From Symbiodinium natans (Eukaryota; Sar; Dinophyceae; Suessiales; Symbiodiniaceae): a DNA stretch of 64,000 bases. A program made the translations under genes and the position numbers. Shown here in pieces: positions 18,786-31,056 of the stretch (within the stretch, counting starts at the first letter, position 1; every line of letters begins with the position of its first letter). A model generated the notes under the pieces. That model saw only the letters and a program-made list of their open reading frames with translations. It searched no databases and was not told the DNA's origin. The stretch is taken from the NCBI GenBank assembly GCA_905221605.1, contig CAJNDS010001002.1:306337-370336 (forward strand), given 5' to 3'.

Positions 18786-21700
18786 TGATGCTCGCCCCCC
18801 GCCTCGTCCCAGCTGCGCAGTCACTGGGGCGAAGGGTTTTGCAAGCGTCCGGAGCTTCGGGGGACATTTGGCCAGAAACATGGCCAGCTGATGCTCATGA
18901 TGCTCGCCCCCCGCCTCGTCCCAGCTGCGCAGTCACTGGGGCGAAGGGTTTTGCAAGCGTCCGGAGCTTCGGGGGACATTTGGCCAGAAACATGGCCAGC
19001 TGATGCTCATGATGCTCGCCCCCCGCCTCGTCCCAGCTGCGCAGTCACTGGGGCGAAGGGTTTTGCAAGCGTCCGGAGCTTCGGGACATTTGGCCAGAAA
19101 CATGGCCAGCTGATGCTCATGATGCTCGCCCCCCGCCTCGTCCCAGCTGCGCAGTCACTGGGGCGAAGGGTTTTGCAAGCGTCCGGAGCTTCGGGGGGCA
19201 TTTGGCCAGAAACATGGCCAGCTGATGCTCATGATGCTCGCCCCCCGCCTCGTCCCATCTGCGCAGTCACTGGGGCGAAGGGTGTTAAATTTTGCAAGCG
19301 TCCGGAGCTTTGGGGGGGCATTTGGCCAGAAACATGGCCAGCTGATGCTCATGATGCTCGCCCCCTGCCTCGTCCCATCTGCGCAGTCACTGGGGCGAAG
19401 GGTTTTGCAAGCGTCCGGAGCTTAGGGGGGCATTTGGCCAGAAACATGGCCAGCTGATGCTCATGATGCTCGCCACCCCGCCGTCCCATCTGCGCAGTCA
19501 CTGGGGCGAAGGGTTTTGCTAGCGTCCGGAGCTTAGGGGGATTTGGCCATGAACAGCTGATGCTCATGATGCTCGCCCACCAATCTGTGCAATCACTGGG
19601 GCGAAGGGTTTTGCAAGCGTCCGGAGCTTAGGGGGGCATTTGGCCAGAAACATGGCCAGCTGATGCTCATGATGCTCGCCCCCCGCCTCGTCCCATCTGC
19701 GCAGTCACTGGGGCGAAGGGTTTTGCAAGCGTCCGGAGCTTAGGGGGGCATTGGCCAGAAACATGCAGCTGATGCTGCTCGCCTCCCGCCTCGTCCCATC
19801 TGCGCAGTCACTGGGGCGAAGGGTTTTGCAAGCGTCCGGAGCTTCGGGGGGCATTTGGCCAGAAACATGGCCAGCTGATGCTCATGATGCTCGCCCCCCG
19901 CCTCGTCCCATCTGCGCAGTCACTGGGGCGAAGGGTTTTGCAAGCGTCCGGAGCTTCGGGGGACATTTGGCCAGAAACATGGCCAGCTGATGCTCATGAT
20001 GCTCGCCCCCCGCCTCGTCCCAGCTGCGCAGTCACTGGGGCGAAGGGTTTTGCAAGCGTCCGGAGCTTCGGGGGGCATTTGGCCAGAAACATGGCCAGCT
20101 GATGCTCATGATGCTCGCCCCCCGCCTCGTCCCATCTGCGCAGTCACTGGGGCGAAGGGTTTTGCAAGCGTCCGGAGCTTCAGGGGGCATCTCTCATGAT
20201 GCTCGCCCCCCGCCTCGTCCCATCTGCGCAGTCACTGGGGCGAACGGTTTTGCAAGCGTCCGGAGCTTAGGGGGGCATTTGGCCAGAAACATGGCCAGCT
20301 GATGCTCATGATGCTCGCCCCCCGCCAAGCGTCCGGATCTTAGGGGGGCATTTGGCCAGAAACATGGCCAGCTGATGCTCATGATGCTCGCCCCCCGCCT
20401 CGGTTTTGCAAGCGTCCGGAGCTTAGGGGGGCATTTGGCCAGAAACATGGCCAGCTGATGCTCATGATGCTCGCCCCCCGCCTCGTCCCATCTGCGCAGT
20501 CACTGGGGCGAAGGGTTTTGCAAGCGTCCGGAGCTTAGGGGGTCATTTGGCCAGAAACATGGCCAGCTGATGCTCATGATGCTCGCCCCCCGCCTCGTCC
20601 CATCTGCGCAGTCACTGGGGCGGAGGGTTTTGCAAGCGTCCGGAGCTTAGGGGGTCATTTGGCCAGAAACATGGCCAGCTGATGCTCATGATGCTCGCCC
20701 CCCGCCTCGTCCCATCTGCGCAGTCACTGGGGCGAAGGGTTTTGCAAGCGTCCGGAGCTTAGGGGCCGGAACTTAGGGGGATTTGGCCATAAACAGCTGA
20801 TGCTCATGATGCTCGCCCCCCGCCTCGTCCCATCTGCGCAGTCACTGGGGCGAAGGGTTTTGCAAGCGTCCGGAGCTTAGGGGGGCATTTGGCCAGAAAC
20901 ATGGCCAGCTGTTGCTCATGAGGCTCGCCCCCCCGCCTCGTCCCATCTGCGCAGTCACTGGGGCGAAGGGTTTTGCAAGCGTCCAGAGCTTAGGGGGCAT
21001 TCGGCCAGAAACATGGCCAGCTGATGCTCATGATGCTCGCCCCCCGCCTCGTCCCATCTGCGCAGTCACTGGGGCGAAGGGTTTTGCAAGCATCCGGAGC
21101 TTCGGGGGCATTTGGCCAGAAACATGGCCAGCTGATGCTCATGATGCTCGCCCCCCGCCTCGTCCCATCTGCGCAGTCACTGGGGCGAAGGGTTTTGCAA
21201 GCATCCGGAGCTTCGGGGGGCATTTGGCCAGAAACATGGCCAGCTGATGCTCATGATGCTCGCCCCCCGCCTCGTCCCATCTGGGCAGTCACTGGGGCCG
21301 AAGGGTTTTGCAAGCGTCCGGAGCTTCGGGGGGCATTTGGCCAGAAACATGGCCAGCTGATGCTCATGATGCTCGCCCCCCGCCTCGTCCCATCTGCGCA
21401 GTCACTGGGGCGAAGGGTTTTGCAAGCGTCCGGAGCTTAGGGGGGCATCTGGCCAGAAACATGGCCAGCTGATGCTCATGATGCTCGCCCCCCGCCTCGT
21501 CCCAGCTGCGCAGTCACTGGGGCGAAGGGTTTTGCAAGCATCCGGAGCTTCGGGGGCATTTGGCCAGAAACATGGCCAGCTGATGCTCATGATGCTCGCC
21601 CCCCGCCTCGTCCCATCTGCGCAGTCACTGGGGCGAAGGGTTTTGCAAGCATCCGGAGCTTCGGGGGGCATTTGGCCAGAAACATGGCCAGCTGATGCTC

Positions 21701-22199
21701 ATGATGCTCGCCCCCCGCCTCGTCCCATCTGCGCAGTCACTGCGGCGAGAGGTTTTGCAAGCGTCCGGAGCTTAGGGGGGCATTTGGCCAAAAACATGGC
21801 CAGCTGATGCTCATGATGCTCGCCCCCCGCCTCGTCCCATCTGCGCAGTCACTGGGGCGAAGGGTGTTAAATTTTGCAAGCGTCCGGAGCTTGGGGGGGC
21901 ATTTGGCCAGAAACATGGCCAGCTGATGCTCATGATGCTCGCCCCCCGCCTCGTCCCATCTGCGCAGTCACTGGGGCGAAGGGTTTTGCAAGCGTCCGGA
22001 GCTTAGGGGGCTAGCTGGTGCTCATGATGCTCGCCCCCCGCTCGTCCCATCTGCGCAATCACTGGGGCGAAGGGTTTTGCAAGCGTCCGGAGCTTAGGGG
22101 GGCATTTGGCCAGAAACATGGCCAGCTGATGCTCATGATGCTCGCCCCCCGCCTCGTCCCATCTGCGCAGTCACTGGGGCGAAGGGTTTTGCAAGCATC

Positions 22200-23525
22200 C
22201 GGAGCTTCGGGGGGCATTTGGCCAGAAACATGGCCAGCTGATGCTCATGATGCTCGCCCCCCGCCTCGTCCCATCTGCGCAGTCACTGGGGCGAAGGGTT
22301 TTGCAAGCGTCCGGAGCTTCAGGGGGCATCTCTCATGATGCTCGCCCCCCGCCTCGTCCCATCTGCGCAGTCACTGGGGCGAACGGTTTTGCAAGCGTCC
22401 GGAGCTTAGGGGGGCATTTGGCCAGAAACATGGCCAGCTGATGCTCATGATGCTCGCCCCCCGCCAAGCGTCCGGATCTTAGGGGGGCATTTGGCCAGAA
22501 ACATGGCCAGCTGATGCTCATGATGCTCGCCCCCCGCCTCGGTTTTGCAAGCGTCCGGAGCTTAGGGGGGCATTTGGCCAGAAACATGGCCAGCTGATGC
22601 TCATGATGCTCGCCCCCCGCCTCGTCCCATCTGCGCAGTCACTGGGGCGAAGGGTTTTGCAAGCGTCCGGAGCTTAGGGGGGCATTTGGCCAGAAACTTG
22701 GCCAGCTGATGCTCATGATGCTCGCCCCCCGCCTCGTCCCATCTGCGCAGTCACTGGGGCGAAGGGTTTTTGCAAGCGTCCGGAGCTTAGGGGGGCATTT
22801 GGTCAGAAACATGGGCAGCCGGCGGGGGGGCGAGCATCATGAGCATCAGCTGGCCATGTTTCTGGCCAAATGCCCCCCGAAGCTCCGGACGCTTGCAAAA
22901 CCCTTCGCCCCAGTGACTGCGCAGATGGGACGAGGCGGGGGGCGAGCATCATGAGCATCAGCTGGCCATGTTTCTGGCCAAATGCCCCCCTAAGCTCCGG
23001 ACGCTTACAAAACCCTTCGCCCCAGTGACTGCGCAGATGGGACGAGGCGGGGGCAGAGCATCATGAGCATCACCTCGTCCCATCTGCGCAGTCACTGCAC
23101 TGGGCCGAAGGGTTTTGCAAGCGTCCGGAGCTTAGGGGGACATTTGGCCAGAAACATGGCCAGCTGATGCTCTTGATGCTCGCCCCCCGCCTCGTCCCAT
23201 CTGCGCAGTCACTGGGGCGAAGGGTTTTGCAAGCGTCTGGAGCTTACAGCTGATGCTCATGATGCTCGCCCCCACCTCGTCCCATCTGCGCAGTCACTGG
23301 GGCGAAGGGTTTTGCAAGCGTCCGGAGCTTAGGGGGGGCATTTGGCCAGAAACATGGCCAGCTGATGCTCATGATGCTCGCCCCCCGCCTCGTCCCACCT
23401 GCGCAGTCACTCGGGCGAAGGGTTTTGCAAGCGTCCGGAGCTTAGGGGGGCATTTGGCCAGAAACATGGCCAGCTGATGCTCATGATGCTCGCCCCCCGC
23501 CTCGTCCCATCTGCGCAATCACTGG
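22200..23525. repeat. Higher-order satellite block, copy 1 (about 1.33 kb)
   Basis: Appears identical to 24977-26302 at an offset of 2777 bp, including truncated units, an in-array inversion and private variants. A subset (about 22241-22587) also recurs at 20102-20448, offset 2139. Confidence 0.85.
22820..23069. repeat. Inverted satellite units inside the array, copy 1
   Basis: About two units run in reverse orientation (GGGCGAGCATCATGAGCATC on the plus strand) between forward units, creating long inverted repeats at both edges. Confidence 0.9.
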
Positions 23526-24976
23526 GGCGAAGGGTTTTGCAAGCGTCCGGAGCTTAGGGGGGCATTTGGCCAGAAACATGGCCAGCTGATGCTCATGATG
23601 CTCGCCCCCGCCTCGTCCCATCTGCGCAGTCACTGGGGCGAAGGGTTTTGCAAGCGTCCGGAGCTTCGGGGGGCATTTGGCCAGAAACATGGCCAGCTGA
23701 TGCTCATGATGCTCGCCCCCCGCCTCGTCCCATCTGCGCAGTCACTGGGGCGAAGGGTTTTGCAAGCGTCCGGAGCTCAGGGGGTGCATTTGGCCAGAAA
23801 CATGGCCAGCTGATGCTCATGATGCTCGCCCCCCGCCTCGTCACATCTGCGCAGTCACTGGGGCGAAGGGTTTTGCAAGCGTCCGTAACTTAGGGGGGCA
23901 TTTGCCAGAAACATGGCCAGCTGATGCTCATGATGCTCGCCCCCCCCCATCTGCGCAGTCACTGGGGCGAAGGGTTTTGCAAGCGTCCGGAGCTTAGGGG
24001 GGCATTTGGCCAGAAACACGGCCAGCTGATGCTCATGATGCTCGCCCTCTGCGCAGTCACTGGGGCGAAGTGTTTGGCAAGCGTCCGGAGCTTAGGGGGG
24101 CATTTGGCCAGAAACATGGCCAGCTGATGCTCATGATGCTCGCCCCCCGCCTCGTCCCATCTGCGCAGTCACTGGGGCGAAGGGTTTTGCAAGCGTCCGG
24201 AGCTTAGGGGGTCATTTGGCCAGAAACATGGCCAGCTGATGCTCATGATGCGCGCCCCCCGCCTCGTCCCATCTGCGCAGTCACTGGGGCGAAGGGTTTT
24301 GCAAGCGTCCGGAGCTTAGGGGGGCATTTGGCCAGAAAAATGGCCAGCTGATGCTCATGATGCTCGCCCCCCGCCTCGTCCCATCTGCGCAGTCACTGGG
24401 GCGAAGGGTTTGGCAAGCGTCCGGAGCTTAGGGGGGCATTTGGCCAGAAACATGGCCAGCTGATGCTCATGATGCTCGCCCCCCGCCTCGTCCCATCTGC
24501 GCAGTCACTGGGGCGAAGGGTTTTGCAAGCGTCCGGAGCTTCGGGGGGGCATTTGGCCAGAAACATGGCCAGCTGATGCTCATGATGCTCGCCCCCCGCC
24601 TCGTCCCATCTGCGCAGTCACTGGGGCGAAGGGTTTTGCAAGCGTCCGGAGCTTCGGGGGCATTTGGCCAGAAACATGGCCAGCTGATGCTCATGATGCT
24701 CGCCCCCCGCCTCGTCCCATCTGCGCAGTCACTGGGGCGAAGGGTTTTGCAAGCGTCCGGAGCTTAGGGGGGCATTTGGCCAGAAACATGGCCAGCTGAT
24801 GCTCATGATGCTCGCCCCCCGCCTCGTCCCATCTGCGCAGTCACTGGGGCGAAGGGTTTTGCAAGCGTCCGGAGGGGGACATTTGGCCAGAAACATGGCC
24901 AGCTGATGCTCATGATGCTCGCCCCCCGCCTCGTCCCATCTGCGCAGTCACTGGGGCGAAGGGTTTTGCAAGCGTC

Positions 24977-26302
24977 CGGAGCTTCGGGGGGCATTTGGCC
25001 AGAAACATGGCCAGCTGATGCTCATGATGCTCGCCCCCCGCCTCGTCCCATCTGCGCAGTCACTGGGGCGAAGGGTTTTGCAAGCGTCCGGAGCTTCAGG
25101 GGGCATCTCTCATGATGCTCGCCCCCCGCCTCGTCCCATCTGCGCAGTCACTGGGGCGAACGGTTTTGCAAGCGTCCGGAGCTTAGGGGGGCATTTGGCC
25201 AGAAACATGGCCAGCTGATGCTCATGATGCTCGCCCCCCGCCAAGCGTCCGGATCTTAGGGGGGCATTTGGCCAGAAACATGGCCAGCTGATGCTCATGA
25301 TGCTCGCCCCCCGCCTCGGTTTTGCAAGCGTCCGGAGCTTAGGGGGGCATTTGGCCAGAAACATGGCCAGCTGATGCTCATGATGCTCGCCCCCCGCCTC
25401 GTCCCATCTGCGCAGTCACTGGGGCGAAGGGTTTTGCAAGCGTCCGGAGCTTAGGGGGGCATTTGGCCAGAAACTTGGCCAGCTGATGCTCATGATGCTC
25501 GCCCCCCGCCTCGTCCCATCTGCGCAGTCACTGGGGCGAAGGGTTTTTGCAAGCGTCCGGAGCTTAGGGGGGCATTTGGTCAGAAACATGGGCAGCCGGC
25601 GGGGGGGCGAGCATCATGAGCATCAGCTGGCCATGTTTCTGGCCAAATGCCCCCCGAAGCTCCGGACGCTTGCAAAACCCTTCGCCCCAGTGACTGCGCA
25701 GATGGGACGAGGCGGGGGGCGAGCATCATGAGCATCAGCTGGCCATGTTTCTGGCCAAATGCCCCCCTAAGCTCCGGACGCTTACAAAACCCTTCGCCCC
25801 AGTGACTGCGCAGATGGGACGAGGCGGGGGCAGAGCATCATGAGCATCACCTCGTCCCATCTGCGCAGTCACTGCACTGGGCCGAAGGGTTTTGCAAGCG
25901 TCCGGAGCTTAGGGGGACATTTGGCCAGAAACATGGCCAGCTGATGCTCTTGATGCTCGCCCCCCGCCTCGTCCCATCTGCGCAGTCACTGGGGCGAAGG
26001 GTTTTGCAAGCGTCTGGAGCTTACAGCTGATGCTCATGATGCTCGCCCCCACCTCGTCCCATCTGCGCAGTCACTGGGGCGAAGGGTTTTGCAAGCGTCC
26101 GGAGCTTAGGGGGGGCATTTGGCCAGAAACATGGCCAGCTGATGCTCATGATGCTCGCCCCCCGCCTCGTCCCACCTGCGCAGTCACTCGGGCGAAGGGT
26201 TTTGCAAGCGTCCGGAGCTTAGGGGGGCATTTGGCCAGAAACATGGCCAGCTGATGCTCATGATGCTCGCCCCCCGCCTCGTCCCATCTGCGCAATCACT
26301 GG
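24977..26302. repeat. Higher-order satellite block, copy 2 (about 1.33 kb)
   Basis: Copy of 22200-23525. Divergence begins where GGGGCGAAG becomes GGGGTGAAG just past the right end. Confidence 0.85.
25597..25846. repeat. Inverted satellite units inside the array, copy 2
   Basis: Same inversion with the same breakpoints as the block near 22820-23069, carried along by the 2777-bp duplication. Confidence 0.9.
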
Positions 26303-26717
26303 GGTGAAGGGTTTTGCAAGCATCCGGAGTTTTGGGGGCATTTGGCCAGAAACATGGCCAGCTGATGCTCATGATGCTCGCCTCCCGCCTCGTCCCATCT
26401 GCGCAGTCATTGGGGCGAAGGGTTTGGCAAGCGTCCGGAGTTTAGGGGGTCGTTTGGCCAGAAACATGGCCAGCTGATGCTCATGATGCTCGCCCCCCGC
26501 CTCGTCCCATCTGCGCAATCACTGGGGTGAAGGGTTTTGCAAGCAGCCGGAGCTTTGGGGGCATTTGGCCAGAAACATGGCCAGCTGATGCTCATGATGC
26601 TCGCCTCCCGCCTCGTCCCATCTGCGCAGTCACTGGGGCGAAGGGTTTGGCAAGCGTCCGAAATCTTGGCGGGGCATCTGGCCAGAAACATGGCCAGCTG
26701 ATGCTCATGATGCTCGC
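26222..26717. repeat. Higher-order block of about 496 bp, duplicated at +670
   Basis: Matches 26892-27387, close to six units apart. Both copies share the GGGGTGAAG, CAGCCGGAG and CGAAATCTTGGCGGGGCATC variants. Confidence 0.8.
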
Positions 26718-28691
26718 CTCCCGCCTCGTCCCATCTGCGCAATCACTGGGGTGAAGGGTTTTGCAAGCATCCGGAGCTTTGGGGGCATTTGGCCAGAAAC
26801 ATGGCCAGCTGATGCTCATGATGCTCGCCTGCCGCCTCGTCCCATCTGCGCAGTCACTGGGGCGAAGGGTTTGGCAAGCGTCCGGAGTTTAGGGGGGCAT
26901 TTGGCCAGAAACATGGCCAGCTGATGCTCATGATGCTCGCCCCCCGCCTCGTCCCATCTGCGCAATCACTGGGGTGAAGGGTTTTGCAAGCATCCGGAGT
27001 TTTGGGGGCATTTGGCCAGAAACATGGCCAGCTGATGCTCATGATGCTCGCCTCCCGCCTCGTCCCATCTGCGCAGTCATTGGGGCGAAGGGTTTGGCAA
27101 GCGTCCGGAGTTTAGGGGGTCGTTTGGCCAGAAACATGGCCAGCTGATGCTCATGATGCTCGCCCCCCGCCTCGTCCCATCTGCGCAATCACTGGGGTGA
27201 AGGGTTTTGCAAGCAGCCGGAGCTTTGGGGGCATTTGGCCAGAAACATGGCCAGCTGATGCTCATGATGCTCGCCTCCCGCCTCGTCCCATCTGCGCAGT
27301 CACTGGGGCGAAGGGTTTGGCAAGCGTCCGAAATCTTGGCGGGGCATCTGGCCAGAAACATGGCCAGCTGATGCTCATGATGCTCGCCCCCGCCTCGTCC
27401 CATCTGCGCAGTCACTGGGGCGAAGGGTTTTGCAAGCATCCGGAGCTTAGGGGGCATTTGGCCAGAAACATGGCCAGCTGATGCTCATGATGCTCGCCCC
27501 CCGCCTCGTCCCATCTGCGCAGTCACTGGGGCGAAGGGTTTTGCAAGCGTCCGGAGCTTAGGGGGCATTTGGCCAGAAACATGGCCAGCTGATGCTCATG
27601 ATGCTCGCCCCCCGCCTCGTCCCATCTGCGCAGTCACTGGGGCGAAGGGTTTTGCAAGCGTCCGGAGCTTTTGGCCAGAAACATGGCCAGCTGATGCTCA
27701 TGATGCTCGCCCCCCGCCTCGTCCCATCTGCGCAGTCACTGGGGCGAAGGGTTTTGCAAGCGTCCGGAGCTTAGGGGGGCATTTGGCCAGAAACATGGCC
27801 AGCTGATGCTCATGATGCTCGCCCCCCGCCTCGTCCCAGCTGCGCAGTCACTGGGGCGAAGGGTTTTGCAAGCGTCCGGAGCTTCGGGGGGCATTTGGCC
27901 AGAAACATGGCCAGCTGATGCTCATGATGCTCGCCCCCCGCCTCGTCCCATCTGCGCAGTCACTGGGGCGAAGGGTTTTGCAAGCGTCCGGATCTCAGGG
28001 GGGCATTTGGCCAGAAACATGGCCAGCTGATGCTCATGATGCTCGCCCCCGCCTCGTCCCATCTGCGCAGTCACTGGGGCGAAGGGTTTTGCAAGCGTCC
28101 GGAGCTTAGGGGGGGCATTTGGCCAGAAACATGGCCAGCTGATGCTCATGATGCTCGCCCCCGCCTCGTCCCATCTGCGCAGTCACTCGGGCGAAGGGTT
28201 TTGCAAGCGTCCGGAGCTTAGGGGGACATTTGGCCAGAAACATGGCCAGCTGATGCTCATGATGCTCGCCCCCCGCCTCGTCCCATCTGCGCAGTCACTG
28301 GGGCGAAGGGTTTTGCAAGCGTCCGGAGCTTAGGGGGGGCATTTGGCCAGAAACATGGCCAGCTGATGCTCATGATGCTCGCCCCCCGCCTCGTCCCATC
28401 TGCGCAATCACTGGGGCGAAGGGTTTTGCAAGCGTCCGGAGCTTAGGGGGCATTTGGCCAGAAACATGGCCAGCTGATGCTCATGATGCTCGCCCCCCGC
28501 CTCGTCCCATCTGCGCAGTCACTGGGGCGAAGGGTTTTGCAAGCGTCCGGAGCTTAGGGGGGCATTTGGCCAGAAACATGGCCAACTGCTGCTCATGATG
28601 CTCGCCCCCCCGCCTCGTCCCATCTGCGCAGTCACTGGGGCGAAGGGTTTTGCAAGCGTCCGGAGCTTAAGGGGGGCATTTGGCCAGAAAC

Positions 28692-30030
28692 AGGGATGTT
28701 CCCACTTCTACTACAGTAACAGTCCTCAGTAGGGATTCGAATCGTGGGGTATACTCCCCGTTAAGGAGTGTTAGTAGAAGGGGGGGGACATCCCAAAGAA
28801 TACATATGAACCCTCCCGCCGCCCTTCCCTCTAAACCCCTTCTAGGGCTGCTGGCCACGAGCTCCGTGGCCGTCTGCGCGCTGCGGGCGCCGGCGGCCGA
28901 AGGCCGCGGAGCTGCTCGCGGAGCTGCTCGCGGCTGCGGCGCCGGGGCCGGGGCCTCCTCCTTCCATTTCGGGGCAGGGCTCAAGCGGACTCTCTAGGCG
29001 GCTTCAGGGGATTTTGGGGGATTTTCGAGGCTTTCGGGGTTCAGGCGGTTTGAGGGTTTTCGGGGTTCAGGGCTTTTGGTTTACGACCTGAGGATGTGTT
29101 TCCAGTTTCACCAGCAAAGTTCCGCCTGAATTGGATGCCCCGTCCTTGGAGAGCATCACGGGCTCGGGGGCGGATGGGTCCTGAGCCTGAAAAGGGGGGA
29201 TTTGGGTAGTGCGAATAGATGCTTATAGTGGGGCATTACGGGTTACTGTGCAGGGTGTGAGTTACAGGGTGCGGGGTTTCAGGGTTCAAGGTTTCGGGTT
29301 CAGATGTCGCTTTCACGACTGCAATTTCATGGACCAGAACCGAACAGCGGGAACAGAGTGGCACGCCGCGCTTTCGCAGTGGATCTACAAATGGCATGAT
29401 TGCGGCACCCTACTTGTGTGTATATATATATACACATACGCATAGATGTATGTGTATATGTATGTGTATGTGTATGTACTGCCGAAGAGTATGGTGGACA
29501 GGCCTGGTGCCCCCAAACCAACAACCGAAAAGAACAATTTTAATAGAACACCCTTCGCGCATCCCACCATGTCCCTAAAACCCAGCTGCGAGGATTCGAA
29601 ATTGCTGGAGAAAGCTTCTGGTAGCCTGGAACAAGTTTTGATGGTTAGGGTTTAAGGAGCATGCCCGGATCGCTGGGGGTTCCAATGCAAAAGCACGTTT
29701 TCTTGCAAACAAAAGATGCGTTGACCTCCCTCGCAAACGCACCAGATATAACTCCCCTTGCCCGCAAATACGTCCGAAAGCTCGAGGAAATAAACTATCC
29801 CAAGCTTTGTCATGAGACTACACGTATACAAGCATGCTCATTCTAAATGCGGCAAGCTATACCCTCAAAAGCGTTAAGTGTTCATGTATTTCCTTGCTTT
29901 CAAAAACCAAAAACAAAACCGGCTCTCATGGCTACACCCCACACCGAGGGTAACGAAGGGCAATTACCGGGACACTCATGTACAAACTACATGATCTTGG
30001 CAGTCTCGCCTTTTTAGATAAACCATTTTC
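28692..30030. other. Spacer right of the satellite
   Basis: Contains a GC-rich patch with a duplicated CGGAGCTGCTCG (about 28908-28932), degenerate TTTAGGG-like words (29030-29065) and a TA/TG microsatellite at 29412-29480. No gene recognised. Confidence 0.4.
29412..29480. repeat. TA/TG dinucleotide microsatellite
   Basis: TATATATA followed by TGTATG words. Confidence 0.85.
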
Positions 30031-30038
30031 TGGGGGGT

Positions 30039-30074
<36 letters not shown>

Positions 30075-30112
30075 GGGCGGGGGGGGGGAGGTTGGGCGGG
30101 GGGGGGGGGGCT
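30031..30112. repeat. Poly-G tract with two TTGGGCGG interruptions
   Basis: More than 70 G in 82 nt, with strong potential for G-quadruplex formation. The glycine-only frame across it is not a gene. Confidence 0.95.
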
Positions 30113-31056
30113 GTTATCTAGATATACACATAAATATACAATATAAGTGCTCAGGTTGCCTAGGAAAAGCCCAGACCAAGAAACTACATAAAAGCGTGCA
30201 CTTTTCTAGGCCTGTCCTAGCTAAATGAAACTGAACCAAAAATCCAAATCGAGCCGGAGGTTGGCAAAGCAAGCCGAGGTTCGCCCAAAAGTATTGGGTG
30301 TTGGGGGCTTTGGACTTTTGGGTTTTGGGTTTTGGGACTGTGCAACTTAATTTGCCCAGGAAAAAGCCTAGAGAAAATAGAACGCATATGTAACATGTAG
30401 AAAAAAGGAAAACACAAATGCGTTTGTTTGCGGAACGCGTACTTTTCTAAGCCTTAAGAAAATTATTTCGCACAAATCTCAAAGCCTAACATTAGCCAGA
30501 GGTCCTCCAGAAACGTTTGGATGCGCTTTCACATGGCGTTTTGGGATTGCATGGATTGTCAGACCCCTCCCCACCGCCTCCCCCGCAAATCCCAGACATC
30601 CAAGATCCAAACCTTTTGTGTGACTTGCTCTGGCAACTTTGGAGCCTTCATTTACATTGGAACTAGGGATTTTAGGGTTCTTGCAAAGATGAGGTGGAGG
30701 TGAGGAGGGCTCCCTTCACAAAAGAGATGCTTCTCAACCTCCAACAACACATATATTTGTACTGAGGGATAAAGCGCCCCTGCCAATTGCAGAAACATCC
30801 TTTCTGCCTTCATCAAGAATTTAGCGGTGTCAAATGCAGTTCAGCTATATATCAGTTTAAGAAATCTATGTGCACATAGATATGGATCCACATGCATATT
30901 CGCAAGTGTAAACGTACAAACACATATACACGTACCTCTACATATGTACCTCAACATATGTATTTATGTACGTACGCTCGTATGCTGGCACGTGCGTTTC
31001 CCGAAACGAGAGCTGACTATGAAGAGGTCACTACCGCCGCCCGAAGCCGCCTCAGC

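Larger units (their letters stand above)
18786..28691. repeat. Satellite array, unit about 112 bp
   Basis: Roughly 88 tandem units. Each has the order CTGATGCTCATGATGCTCGC, a C-rich stretch, CTCGTCCCATCTGCGCAGTC, ACTGGGGCGAAGGGTTTTGC, AAGCGTCCGGAGCTT, a G run, and CATTTGGCCAGAAACATGGC. Units vary by point changes, short deletions and occasional truncation. 112 is not a multiple of 3, so the reading frame changes each unit and the open frames are incidental. The array ends abruptly at about 28691 inside a unit (CAGAAACAGGG). Confidence 0.97.

Noticed and set aside
18891-28333. Numerous frames of 60-138 codons in the satellite
   Set aside because: They repeat the same peptide in changing frames because the unit is not a multiple of 3; no start or splice context is maintained.
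18786-28691. CRISPR-like array
   Set aside because: The whole 112-bp unit is repeated without unique spacers, and the context is eukaryotic.
28735-28785. tRNA-like GGGATTCGAATCG with nearby GC stems
   Set aside because: GATTCGAATC is a simple palindrome; no acceptor, D or anticodon arms pair on either strand.
30037-30228. Glycine-rich plus-strand frame
   Set aside because: A translation of a poly-G run.
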